Part shown: one piece after another, positions 6,001 through 13,653 of the stretch
How positions within the stretch are numbered: the stretch's first letter is position 1
How the letters are laid out: each line of letters begins with the position of its first letter
Notes under the pieces: generated by a model
The model's input: the letters and a program-made list of their open reading frames with translations, nothing else
The model's database searches: none
What the model was told of the DNA's origin: nothing
NCBI GenBank assembly: GCA_002398515.1
Contig: DGZL01000142.1
Span: forward strand, 4,541 to 21,739
DNA: 17,199 nucleotides
Source: Firmicutes bacterium UBA4981
Lineage (GTDB): Bacteria > Bacillota > SHA-98 > UBA4971
Reading direction: 5' to 3'
Program-made: the position numbers and the translations under genes

Positions 6001-7471
6001 GAGCGCCCTTTTGAATTTCGGGCCTTCTCTTATGGAAATCCGTAGCCTGCTCGAAAGTGTAGGCTACCCGGAGCAAAGTCGCCTCATCATATTGCTCGGC
6101 CATAATCTGGAGGCCTACAGGCATACCTTCCTCATCAAACCCGCATGGGACGGAAATCCCGGGAATTCCCGCCAAGTTAGGAGGCACAGTGTAGACATCA
6201 GAAAGGTACATCTCCAGCGGATCTCTGGTTTTCTCCCCTGCCTCAAACGCCACAGTCGGGGAGGTTGGGCCGACAAGACAGTCACAAGTCTCAAAGACTT
6301 CCCGGAAATCCCCTGAAATCAGTGAACGGACTCTGAGTGCCTCGTTGAAATATTTCTCATGATTCTCCGCTGATAACACGTAGGTTCCCAGGACTATCCT
6401 ACGTTTCACCTCAGGCCCGAGGCCTTCTCCTCTGGACATTGCCATCATGGACGCGGAATCCTCGCACCCGGCAGCGCGATATCCGTATCTTACCCCGTCT
6501 AACCTGGCAAGATTTGAGCTGGCTTCAGCGGAGGATATAACATAGTAAGCAGCCAAAGCATGTCTGGAATGAGGCAGCGAGACTTCTATGATCCTCGCAC
6601 CCAGCTCTTCCAGCTTATCTAAGGCCTTCATAAACGCGTCCTTTACCGTCTTGGAAAGCCCTTCCTCCAAGAACTCCTTAGGGACGCCAACTGTGATCCC
6701 ACTGATATCAGCGATCAAACACTCGGTGTAGTCAGGCAACTCCTTGGAATAAGACTGGGAGTCACTTGGATCGTGGCCTGCAATTGCGCGGAGAATCAGA
6801 GCACAATCCCTGACATCCCGAGTCATGGGTCCAATCTGGTCCATAGAAGATGCGTACCCGATTAACCCGTACCGCGATACCAGGCCGTAACTTGGTTTCA
6901 GACCTACTATACCGCAAAAAGACGCAGGCTGACGAATTGACCCTCCGGTATCTGAGCCAAGCGCAAAAACAGCCTCGTCTGCTATGACAGCAGCTGCGCT
7001 GCCTCCACTGGATCCCCCAGGCACTCTCTTTAGATTCCAGGGGTTTCTGGTAGGAAACATAGCGGAATTCTCTGTAGAAGACCCCATAGCGAATTCATCC
7101 AAGTTCGTCTTCCCCACGATGATTGCACCCGCATCCTCCAAGCGTCGAACAACAGTGGCGTCATAAGGAGGTATGAAATCCTCCAAGTACCGGGACGCAC
7201 TCGTAGTCCTAATGCCTTTTGTGCAGATATTGTCCTTTATCGCAACGGGAAGCCCCTCGAGCGGCCTGGCAGGTTCGCCTTTCTTGAGCCTTGCGTCAGC
7301 CTCTTTGGCTTTCCTCAGGACATGCTCACGTGCGACGCTAATATACGCTTGGATAGTCCTGTCTACAGCTGCTATCCGGTTAAGCGTTTCAGTGACTGCC
7401 TCTTCGACAGCGACTTCTTGCCGTCTTATCATGGGTAGAAGTTCATGGGCTTTGAGTTCATTCAGTCTCAA
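5969..7471 (-). CDS. gatA: Asp-tRNA(Asn)/Glu-tRNA(Gln) amidotransferase subunit A
   Basis: The glutaminase subunit of GatCAB, of the amidase-signature family. It releases ammonia from glutamine and channels it to GatB. All 500 residues fit the family. The Ser-cisSer-Lys triad is present as Lys79 (VAIKDN), Ser154 (GGSSGGSAA) and Ser178 (GSDTGGSIRQPAS), positions identical to those known in the Staphylococcus aureus enzyme. The start is a TTG at 7471 with an AGGAGG ribosome binding site 9 bases upstream; no better ATG is near. It lies 45 bases after gatC and overlaps gatB, so gatC-gatA-gatB should be made together. Nothing is missing and the enzyme should be active. Confidence 0.97.
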   Translation of the reverse strand: MRLNELKAHELLPMIRRQEVAVEEAVTETLNRIAAVDRTIQAYISVAREHVLRKAKEADARLKKGEPARPLEGLPVAIKDNICTKGIRTTSASRYLEDFIPPYDATVVRRLEDAGAIIVGKTNLDEFAMGSSTENSAMFPTRNPWNLKRVPGGSSGGSAAAVIADEAVFALGSDTGGSIRQPASFCGIVGLKPSYGLVSRYGLIGYASSMDQIGPMTRDVRDCALILRAIAGHDPSDSQSYSKELPDYTECLIADISGITVGVPKEFLEEGLSKTVKDAFMKALDKLEELGARIIEVSLPHSRHALAAYYVISSAEASSNLARLDGVRYGYRAAGCEDSASMMAMSRGEGLGPEVKRRIVLGTYVLSAENHEKYFNEALRVRSLISGDFREVFETCDCLVGPTSPTVAFEAGEKTRDPLEMYLSDVYTVPPNLAGIPGISVPCGFDEEGMPVGLQIMAEQYDEATLLRVAYTFEQATDFHKRRPEIQKGAHESAGGERSV

Positions 7472-7516
7472 TCGTGTCCCCCTCCTATCTCCTAACAGCC
7501 TCTAACAGACTATCCT

Positions 7517-7810
7517 TTAATCTACTTCCATAATCCTCGGCACCTTGAAGAACGCCCCTTCCCTCTCCGGGGCGTTTGACAGAGCTTCTTCCGGATCCAC
7601 GGAAGGCAATGCGATATCTTCTCTGAGAACATTACTGAGCCCGGCCGGGGATATCATCTGATTCATGCCTTGCGTATCCACCTCTGCCAAAGCGTCGATG
7701 ATCCTTAGAATCCCCGATAATTGCTGAGCGAACAAGGATTGATCATCTTCGCTTAAGTCAAGCCTGGCAAGGCTTGATATGCGCCCTATATCTTCCTTGG
7801 TAATTATCAC
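7517..7810 (-). CDS. gatC: Asp-tRNA(Asn)/Glu-tRNA(Gln) amidotransferase subunit C
   Basis: The small 97-residue subunit that wraps around GatA and stabilises the A-B complex. The N terminus (TKEDIGRISSLARLDLSEDD) and the C terminus (REGAFFKVPRIMEVD) are characteristic of GatC. The start is GTG at 7810, and the ligA stop TGA overlaps it (GTGA, 7807-7810), a classic stop-start coupling. The GGGGG tract about 7 bases upstream, inside the ligA end, serves as ribosome site. Confidence 0.95.
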   Translation of the reverse strand: MIITKEDIGRISSLARLDLSEDDQSLFAQQLSGILRIIDALAEVDTQGMNQMISPAGLSNVLREDIALPSVDPEEALSNAPEREGAFFKVPRIMEVD

Positions 7811-9828
7811 ATTTCATCCCCCTTAAGCATCCTTTCGAATTCCTCTTCGGTAAGGACGGTAACTCCAAGGGATCTCGCCTTATTGTACTTGGACCCGGGA
7901 TCCTTACCGACTATCACGTAGTCAGTGTTTTTTCCGACACTCCCGGAAGTTTTTCCGCCTGAAGCGAGAATTGCATCTTCCGCTTCTTTTCTTGTAAATC
8001 TTTCGAGAGCACCTGTAAATACCACGGTCTTTCCGGTAAAATAGTTTGCCTTCTGAGATGAGAGAGTCCCTGTGTCTTCTACCATATTCACGCCTTTGGC
8101 CTGCAACTTGCGAAGAACTCCCAAGTTTCGCGGATTCCTGAAAAACGTGACGACACTCTCGGCAACCTTAGGCCCGACTTCCGGAATGCTCATGAACTCA
8201 TCATACGTAGCCTCAGACAACTTGTCCATGGATCCGAAATGAACTGCCAGGTCACGGGCGGTCCTCTCTCCTACATGGCGAATCCCCAAAGCATTTATCA
8301 ATCTATGGAGGGGGCGCCTCTTGGAGTCCCGGATCGCGCCTAACAGATTCTGAGCGGATTTCGCTCCCATACGTTCCAGCTTGACCAGATCTTCAAAGCT
8401 AAGTGAATAAATATCGTCAAACCCCCGGATGAGTCCGGATGCAAGCAATTGAGATACCAGCTGCGGCCCCATACCCTCGATATCCATTGCGTCCCTTGAC
8501 GCAAAGAAGATTATTCCTTCACGGATTTGAGCCGGACAAGCCTCGCCGGTGCAGCGGGACGCAACCTCCCCTTCCGCTCTTATCACATCACTCCCGCATT
8601 CCGGACATTTCATAGGCATCATGAACTCGCGCTCGTTGCCGGTTCTTTTCTCAGTAATGACCTTGACAACTTCGGGGATGATATCCCCGCCTTTTTCCAC
8701 AACAACTGTATCACCTATACGGATACCTTTCGATCTTATGATGTCTTCGTTATGAAGGGTGGCTCTGCTCACGACTGAGCCTGCAAGTTCCACAGGCTCA
8801 AGCAAAGCTACAGGCGTAAGAGCGCCTGTCCTGCCTACCTGAACAATGATGTCTTTTACAACAGTCGTCCCTTGCTTTGCAGGAAACTTATAAGCCGTCG
8901 CCCAACGGGGAGTCCTTGCTGTGGCGCCGAGTCTTGCCTGCTGTTCTAAGGAACTGACCTTCACGACTACACCGTCAATATCATAGTCTATGTCTTCTCT
9001 CTTTTCATTCCAGCTTTTGGCATAATCCATGACTTCGTCAATGTTTTGACACAGCCTTACATTGGGATTCACTCGAAAACCTGATTCCCTCAGGAAATCC
9101 AGGACTTCCATCTGGGTAGTCAACGTAACTCCGTTGACATTGCCTATGCCATAAACAAATATATCTAATTGCCTTGCAGCCGTAATCCTTGGATCCGTCT
9201 GCCTCAAGGAACCTGCGGCTGCATTCCTTGGGTTTGCAAAGAGAGCATCTCCGCTCAACCTGCGCTCCTCATTGAGTTTTCTGAACTCACGCCCGGGCAT
9301 GAAAACCTCACCGCGGACATCCACTGTCACTTGTCTGTCATGCCTGAGGCGCATAGGAATGGAACGGATGGTTTTTAAGTTGTGCGTCACATCTTCCCCG
9401 CGAGTGCCGTCTCCCCTTGTTGCGCCACGCGCGAAATATCCGTCCTCATATGTAAGGGATACGGCAAGCCCGTCAATTTTGAGCTCAGCGACATATTCCA
9501 CAGGCTCTCCCGGGAGGGCCTTTCTTACTCTCGTGTCGAATGCCTTCAATTCCTGAATCGAGTAAGTGTTAGCCAAACTCATCATAGGAGAACGATGGAC
9601 AACCGACGCAAAAGCGGTGACCGGCGCCGCTCCCACCCGTTGCGTAGGCGAATCTTCCGTTACAAGCTCAGGGTGCTCGTCCTCAAGGCTTATGAGTTCC
9701 TTCATGAGCCTGTCGAACTCGACATCTGAGATCACAGGGTCATCCAGGACGTAGTACCTGTAGTTGTGATATTCGATTTCCTCTCTGAGTCGCATCAGCC
9801 GCTCCTCAACTTGTCCTTTGTCGCTCAT
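7807..9828 (-). CDS. ligA: NAD-dependent DNA ligase
   Basis: Seals nicks in duplex DNA using NAD+ in replication and repair. The 673 residues carry the full set of domains: the Ia NAD-binding region (about 1-70, HNYRYYVLDDP), the adenylation domain with catalytic Lys117 in ELKIDG, the OB fold (about 317-400), a Cys4 zinc finger (Cys408, Cys411, Cys426, Cys431), helix-hairpin-helix repeats (about 440-590), and a C-terminal BRCT domain (about 592-673, FTGKTVVFTGALE). ATG 9828 follows a GGGAGGGG ribosome site. It lies 33 bases after pcrA and overlaps gatC by 4 bases, so it is an internal gene of the operon. Confidence 0.98.
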   Translation of the reverse strand: MSDKGQVEERLMRLREEIEYHNYRYYVLDDPVISDVEFDRLMKELISLEDEHPELVTEDSPTQRVGAAPVTAFASVVHRSPMMSLANTYSIQELKAFDTRVRKALPGEPVEYVAELKIDGLAVSLTYEDGYFARGATRGDGTRGEDVTHNLKTIRSIPMRLRHDRQVTVDVRGEVFMPGREFRKLNEERRLSGDALFANPRNAAAGSLRQTDPRITAARQLDIFVYGIGNVNGVTLTTQMEVLDFLRESGFRVNPNVRLCQNIDEVMDYAKSWNEKREDIDYDIDGVVVKVSSLEQQARLGATARTPRWATAYKFPAKQGTTVVKDIIVQVGRTGALTPVALLEPVELAGSVVSRATLHNEDIIRSKGIRIGDTVVVEKGGDIIPEVVKVITEKRTGNEREFMMPMKCPECGSDVIRAEGEVASRCTGEACPAQIREGIIFFASRDAMDIEGMGPQLVSQLLASGLIRGFDDIYSLSFEDLVKLERMGAKSAQNLLGAIRDSKRRPLHRLINALGIRHVGERTARDLAVHFGSMDKLSEATYDEFMSIPEVGPKVAESVVTFFRNPRNLGVLRKLQAKGVNMVEDTGTLSSQKANYFTGKTVVFTGALERFTRKEAEDAILASGGKTSGSVGKNTDYVIVGKDPGSKYNKARSLGVTVLTEEEFERMLKGDEM

Positions 9829-9861
9829 AACTGCCCCTCCCTGAAAACTAGCAGCACTCTG

Positions 9862-12108
9862 TCAGGTAACCCGCTCTATAGGAGCAATTGAAGCAAGCAG
9901 CCTCTTGATTCCCTGGTTGGGGAAGGCCACTGATATAATGAGTTTGTCCCCTTCACCCTCTGAACTTATCACCGTGCCGATACCCCAGTGAGGCGACCTC
10001 ACTTTGTCACCTGCCCGGTACGGTTCGGTATTGCAGTCAGCGCCTGATTTAGCAACCAACGAAGTCCTGCCCGGACCAGGCGTGAATGCTGAACCTAAAG
10101 GCCTGATACTCCTTCCTATCCGACCAGAGCTTATTCCGGCGACAGGACTCATCCCGCCATACTCCGTCGCTTTTTTCGCCGGCACAAGAAGCTCTTTCGG
10201 CACATCTTCAAGGAACCTGGACGGAGCGCACATCATAACTTCCCCATACAGCATGCGCTGTAAGGCGAAGGTGAAGTACAACATTTTCTCCGCTCTGGTG
10301 ATTCCCACATAACACAGGCGTCTCTCCTCTTCCAGCCCGGTCTCGTCAAGCAAAGTGCGCGAGTGAGGCAGAAGGCCTTCTTCCATGCCTACCAGGAACA
10401 CTCGGGGGAATTCCAAACCCTTGGCAGAGTGAAGAGTCATCAACGTGACTCCTTCCTGATCTTCATCAAACAGGTCAACATCAGCTATAAGCGCAGCTTC
10501 CTCCAGAAATCCGGCAACACCGCGCTCCTCCGCATCCCTGGCGTCAAACTCCCGTGCAACAGAAAGGAGCTCCCTAACGTTTTCTACCCTGGACATAGCC
10601 TCAACTGTTTTCTCCTCTTCCAAGGCCTTCACGTATCCTGAAAGATCCAGAAGACTGCTGAGGATCTCAGTAACAGGCCGCTCATGAACCTTGGCGCCAA
10701 GCGATTCGACAAACTCGCCGAATTCCATGAGAGCCTGCCGAGTCTTGGCGGGGACCCCTTGAACAGCAGTGACATCTTGAAACGCAGTAAGTAAATGAAC
10801 GTTCTTTTCATCGGCGTAATCAATATACTTCGCCAAAGTGGCCTCTCCGACCCCTCGCTTCGGCACACTTACAATACGGTTTAGGCTTATCATGTCATCA
10901 GGATTTAGGATAAGCCTGAGATAAGACAGGATATCCTTAATCTCTTTTCTCTCGTAAAACTTAAGCCCGCCTACAACCTTATACGGAATGCCACGGCTCA
11001 TGAAAACCTCTTCAAACACACGGGACTGCGCATTTGTGCGGTATAATACCGCGCAATCGCCATATCTGGACGGACTTGTCCTATCTATCATGGCTTTCTC
11101 GATTTCCGCTGCCACAAAGGACGCTTCATCACGTCCGTTATAAGCTTGATAACATACAGCTTGGCGTCCTTCTCCGTTCTCGGTCCACAGCTCCTTCTCT
11201 TTTCTGGATTGATTTCGGGATATCACGTTATTGGCAATATCCAGGATGGTCTGGGTTGAACGGTAATTCTGCTCCAGTTTAATGACTGTAGCGTCAGGAT
11301 AGTCCGACTCAAAATCAAGAATATTTCTTATATCTGCGCCTCTCCACTCATAAATGGACTGATCAGGATCACCGCATACACAAAGGTTTCTGCTCTCTTC
11401 GGCTAGGAAGTTCACAAGCTCGTACTGGACTCTGTTGGTGTCCTGATATTCATCGACAAGAATGTACTTGAACTGCTTTCTGTAGTAATTGCGGACCTCA
11501 GGTGATTCCCGAAACAGCCTTACCGTCTCCACCAACAAGTCGTCAAAATCGAGCGCGTTGTTTTCCCGAAGAATCTTCTGATAAACCGGATAAAGCCTTG
11601 CCACTGTCTTCTTCCAGAACCCGTCAGCTTCGCGTGGATAATCGTCCGGACCGACAAGTTCATTCTTTGCGCTGCTTATCTCGTGTAGCACCGCATCCGG
11701 TTGAAAGCTCTTCTCATCAAGGTTCAGTCTGCTCAGCGCCTTCTTCATGGCGGATCTCTGATCAGATGAGTCAAAGATGGTAAATCCCCTGGAAATCCCG
11801 AGCTTATCAATGTCGCGCCTCAGCGTTCTCGCGCAAAACGCGTGAAATGTGCTTACCCAGATAGATTTGCTCCACGGTCCTACAAGGCCTTCGACACGCT
11901 CACGCATTTCCCGGGCAGCCTTGTTCGTGAAGGTGACTGCAAGGATACTGCCGGGGAATACACCTTTTTCGCCTATGAGATGCGCGATTCTATGCGTTAG
12001 GACCCTAGTTTTACCGCTCCCTGCGCCTGCAAGTATAAGCAGCGGCCCATCGGTATGGCAAACTGCTTGCCGCTGCATAGGATTCAACCCACTCAAAATA
12101 TCGTCCAT
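9862..12108 (-). CDS. pcrA: UvrD/Rep-family DNA helicase PcrA
   Basis: A superfamily 1A 3'-5' helicase for nucleotide excision repair, rolling-circle replication and removal of obstacles from DNA. The 748 residues contain the Q motif (LNPMQRQAV), Walker A GAGSGKT with Lys33, the DExx box VDEYQDTN (218-225), motif III GDPDQSIYEWRGA (246-258), motif V TLMTLHSAKGLEFPRVFLVG, and motif VI EEERRLCYVGITRAE. The C terminus (GDKVRSPHWGIGTVISSEG) is the Tudor-like domain that in PcrA contacts RNA polymerase. ATG 12108 follows CGGAGGG. It is the first gene of the pcrA-ligA-gatCAB cluster, behind a good sigma-A promoter with a very short leader. PcrA-LigA adjacency is typical of Bacillota. Confidence 0.98.
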   Translation of the reverse strand: MDDILSGLNPMQRQAVCHTDGPLLILAGAGSGKTRVLTHRIAHLIGEKGVFPGSILAVTFTNKAAREMRERVEGLVGPWSKSIWVSTFHAFCARTLRRDIDKLGISRGFTIFDSSDQRSAMKKALSRLNLDEKSFQPDAVLHEISSAKNELVGPDDYPREADGFWKKTVARLYPVYQKILRENNALDFDDLLVETVRLFRESPEVRNYYRKQFKYILVDEYQDTNRVQYELVNFLAEESRNLCVCGDPDQSIYEWRGADIRNILDFESDYPDATVIKLEQNYRSTQTILDIANNVISRNQSRKEKELWTENGEGRQAVCYQAYNGRDEASFVAAEIEKAMIDRTSPSRYGDCAVLYRTNAQSRVFEEVFMSRGIPYKVVGGLKFYERKEIKDILSYLRLILNPDDMISLNRIVSVPKRGVGEATLAKYIDYADEKNVHLLTAFQDVTAVQGVPAKTRQALMEFGEFVESLGAKVHERPVTEILSSLLDLSGYVKALEEEKTVEAMSRVENVRELLSVAREFDARDAEERGVAGFLEEAALIADVDLFDEDQEGVTLMTLHSAKGLEFPRVFLVGMEEGLLPHSRTLLDETGLEEERRLCYVGITRAEKMLYFTFALQRMLYGEVMMCAPSRFLEDVPKELLVPAKKATEYGGMSPVAGISSGRIGRSIRPLGSAFTPGPGRTSLVAKSGADCNTEPYRAGDKVRSPHWGIGTVISSEGEGDKLIISVAFPNQGIKRLLASIAPIERVT

Positions 12109-12135
12109 TTTAACCCTCCGGACTCCATTTTAACC
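12104..12135. repeat. 12-bp direct repeat at the pcrA start and promoter
   Basis: TCCATTTTAACC occurs at 12104-12115 and again at 12124-12135. On the pcrA strand one copy holds the start codon and the other holds the -10 box TAAAAT. The copies are 20 bp apart, so the upstream ATG is out of frame and has no ribosome binding site. It may reflect a small tandem duplication. Confidence 0.8.
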
Positions 12136-12155
12136 GAACCCGGCCACATAGACAA
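12127..12155 (-). promoter_or_regulatory. Sigma-A-type promoter of the pcrA-ligA-gatCAB operon
   Basis: On the minus strand, TTGTCT (12155-12150) is followed by a 17-base spacer and TAAAAT (12132-12127). The predicted start near 12120 leaves a leader of about 12 bases that just contains the CGGAGGG ribosome site of pcrA. The -35 hexamer and the spacing are the same as in the hpt promoter. Confidence 0.7.
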
Positions 12156-12231
12156 CTTCAGTTCCGTGGGCTAAACCAAAAGTACTCAAAGCAGGCAGGA
12201 AATTATTTTTTCTTAGAGAATTAGTTTTTTG

Positions 12232-12274
12232 TGCCTCTGTCTCCCTTCAAGAGACAGGGCATTAACTGTATACT
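12232..12274 (+). promoter_or_regulatory. Palindrome overlapping a possible promoter of the aminotransferase gene
   Basis: CTGTCTC (12237-12243) and GAGACAG (12251-12257) form a perfect 7-bp inverted repeat around 7 bases. Adding TGCC and GGCA outside gives an 11-bp stem with one bulged base (12232-12261). A possible promoter has -10 TATACT at 12269-12274 and a weak -35 TTCAAG at 12246-12251, spaced by 17, so the palindrome would cover the -35 box like a repressor operator. As RNA it would be a hairpin, but no T run follows it, so it is not a terminator. Confidence 0.45.
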
Positions 12275-12305
12275 AGGTATAGGAAGATATGGAAAGGAAG
12301 ATATC

Positions 12306-13463
12306 ATGGGACACGCTAAGAATTCCCCCTGCCCTTCATTTCGCCGGGTTCGAATGGCAAGCCCTTACCATAGCCCTGAAATTGAAGATGCTGTTATGTC
12401 AGTATTACAGTCAGGTAGATTGATACAAGGCCAGAAGGTAATGGATTTTGAGAATGCCCTGGCCGACTACCTCGGATGTAAGCATGTAATAGCTGTCAGT
12501 TCAGGAACTGCGGCTCTACACCTGGCATTTCTGGCTCTCGGAGTCGGGCCCGGAGACGAGGTTATTACTACACCTTTTAGCTTTGCGTCATCTGCTAATG
12601 CTATCCTCTATTGCGGCGCGACGCCGGTATTCGTCGATATTGATCCTAAGACCTTCAACATTGATCCTGCCCTCATAGAGCAGAGCATAACCTCTAGAAC
12701 AGTCGGGATTGAACCTGTCCACCTATACGGACAACCCGCTGAAATGGACGAGATAGAAGCTATTGCCAAAAAGCACAGCCTCTTTATTGTTGAAGACGCT
12801 GCACAAGCCATCGGAGCAAAGTATAGAGGCAGGAAAATCGGAACCATCGGAGATATTACATGTTTCAGCACGTATACCACGAAGAACCTCCATACCATGG
12901 AGGGAGGATTCCTCACGACTTCAGACGATGACATTGCCGTGCGCTTAAGACGCCTTAGAAACATCGGCCAGAAGAGCAAATACAACCACACTCTCATTGG
13001 ATATAATTACCGTATGACTGAAGTGGCTGCTGTCATAGGAATAGAGCAGGTAGGACTGATAGATAAATTCTCCGACATTCGGCGCGATAATGCAGCCTAC
13101 ATTACTGAGAAGCTAAGTGCGCTTGAAGGAAGAGGCATCAACACGCCTTACGTAGCACCCCACTCAGACCACGTATTTCATCAGTATACAGTATCAATAG
13201 ATGCAAACAAAGCAGGCTTCACAAGAGATGACCTGGCAGACGCGCTTAAGACTTTTGGCGTAGAGACGGGAATGCACTATCCTATTCCAATCTATGCCCA
13301 ACCTTGTTTCCAAGGCCGCTTTAGTTCTTCCCGACGTTCGTGTCGGGTAACAGAAATGGCATGCGCTTCTGTGCTTTCACTACCGGTACACCCCGGCCTT
13401 ACTGAAGAAGATCTGCAACATGTCGTGTCAAGTTTTGTTGTATCATTTAGTAAGTCAGTATAA
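12306..13463 (+). CDS. DegT/DnrJ/EryC1-family PLP-dependent aminotransferase
   Basis: A fold-type I aminotransferase of 385 residues of the sugar-aminotransferase family. These enzymes usually move an amino group from glutamate to a keto sugar nucleotide for polysaccharide, glycan or antibiotic synthesis. The internal aldimine Lys193 lies in FSTYTTKNLHTMEGG, Asp164 in VEDAAQAIG contacts the pyridine nitrogen, and SSGTAALHLAFLALG (65-79) binds the cofactor phosphate. I chose ATG 12306, which has AAAGGAAG at 12293-12300; a GTG at 12231 would add a tail lacking family similarity and would run through a palindrome. No sugar-biosynthesis genes are adjacent, so the substrate is unknown. Near residues 340-347 the segment FSSSRRSCR replaces the usual Lys/Gly-rich loop, and the DNA there forms a small CCCGAC/GTCGGG hairpin (13330-13347). 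Confidence 0.93.
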   Translation: MGHAKNSPCPSFRRVRMASPYHSPEIEDAVMSVLQSGRLIQGQKVMDFENALADYLGCKHVIAVSSGTAALHLAFLALGVGPGDEVITTPFSFASSANAILYCGATPVFVDIDPKTFNIDPALIEQSITSRTVGIEPVHLYGQPAEMDEIEAIAKKHSLFIVEDAAQAIGAKYRGRKIGTIGDITCFSTYTTKNLHTMEGGFLTTSDDDIAVRLRRLRNIGQKSKYNHTLIGYNYRMTEVAAVIGIEQVGLIDKFSDIRRDNAAYITEKLSALEGRGINTPYVAPHSDHVFHQYTVSIDANKAGFTRDDLADALKTFGVETGMHYPIPIYAQPCFQGRFSSSRRSCRVTEMACASVLSLPVHPGLTEEDLQHVVSSFVVSFSKSV

Positions 13464-13464
13464 T
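13435..13464 (+). promoter_or_regulatory. Probable promoter of the purine permease, inside the end of the aminotransferase gene
   Basis: A perfect TATAAT at 13459-13464 overlaps the aminotransferase stop codon. TTGTTG at 13435-13440, 18 bases upstream, is an acceptable -35 box. The predicted start near 13471 would give a leader of about 180 bases, which is long and structured. Confidence 0.55.
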
Positions 13465-13500
13465 CTTCACTGCTCTGTTTTGACTGGGCCTTAATAGGAA

Positions 13501-13613
13501 GGTTTTTCTAATTACTTGTCGAACATGATAAGTGAGAAAGCCGCGCCTTGTATAGTATCGGTCGCCGAGAAAGGAGGGAGTAACGGATTAGAAGGAGCGA
13601 CTGTACACGGCGC
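13501..13613 (+). ncRNA. Structured 5' leader of the purine permease, candidate cis-regulatory RNA
   Basis: Two stems are visible. Stem A: GGTTTT (13501-13506) with AAAGCC (13537-13542), enclosing ACTTGTC (13514-13520) with GATAAGT (13527-13533) and a 6-base loop. Stem B: GCGCC (13543-13547) with GGCGC (13609-13613), then TGTA (13549-13552) with TACA (13604-13607), AGT (13554-13556) with ACT (13600-13602), and CGC (13563-13565) with GCG (13597-13599). ACTG (13600-13603) can instead pair with CGGT (13559-13562), so two folds compete. The loop contains an AGGAGGG sequence with no start codon behind it. I do not find the conserved core of the purine riboswitch or of other classes I know, so the ligand, if any, is unknown. 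Confidence 0.5.
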
Positions 13614-13653
13614 AAATACATAACGGTTAGCTTTCGGTGAAGGAGGTCATGAA

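Noticed and set aside
13471..13653. Known purine riboswitch before the permease
   Set aside because: The conserved joining segments and loop-loop bases of the purine aptamer are not found; only unassigned stems remain, reported as a candidate.
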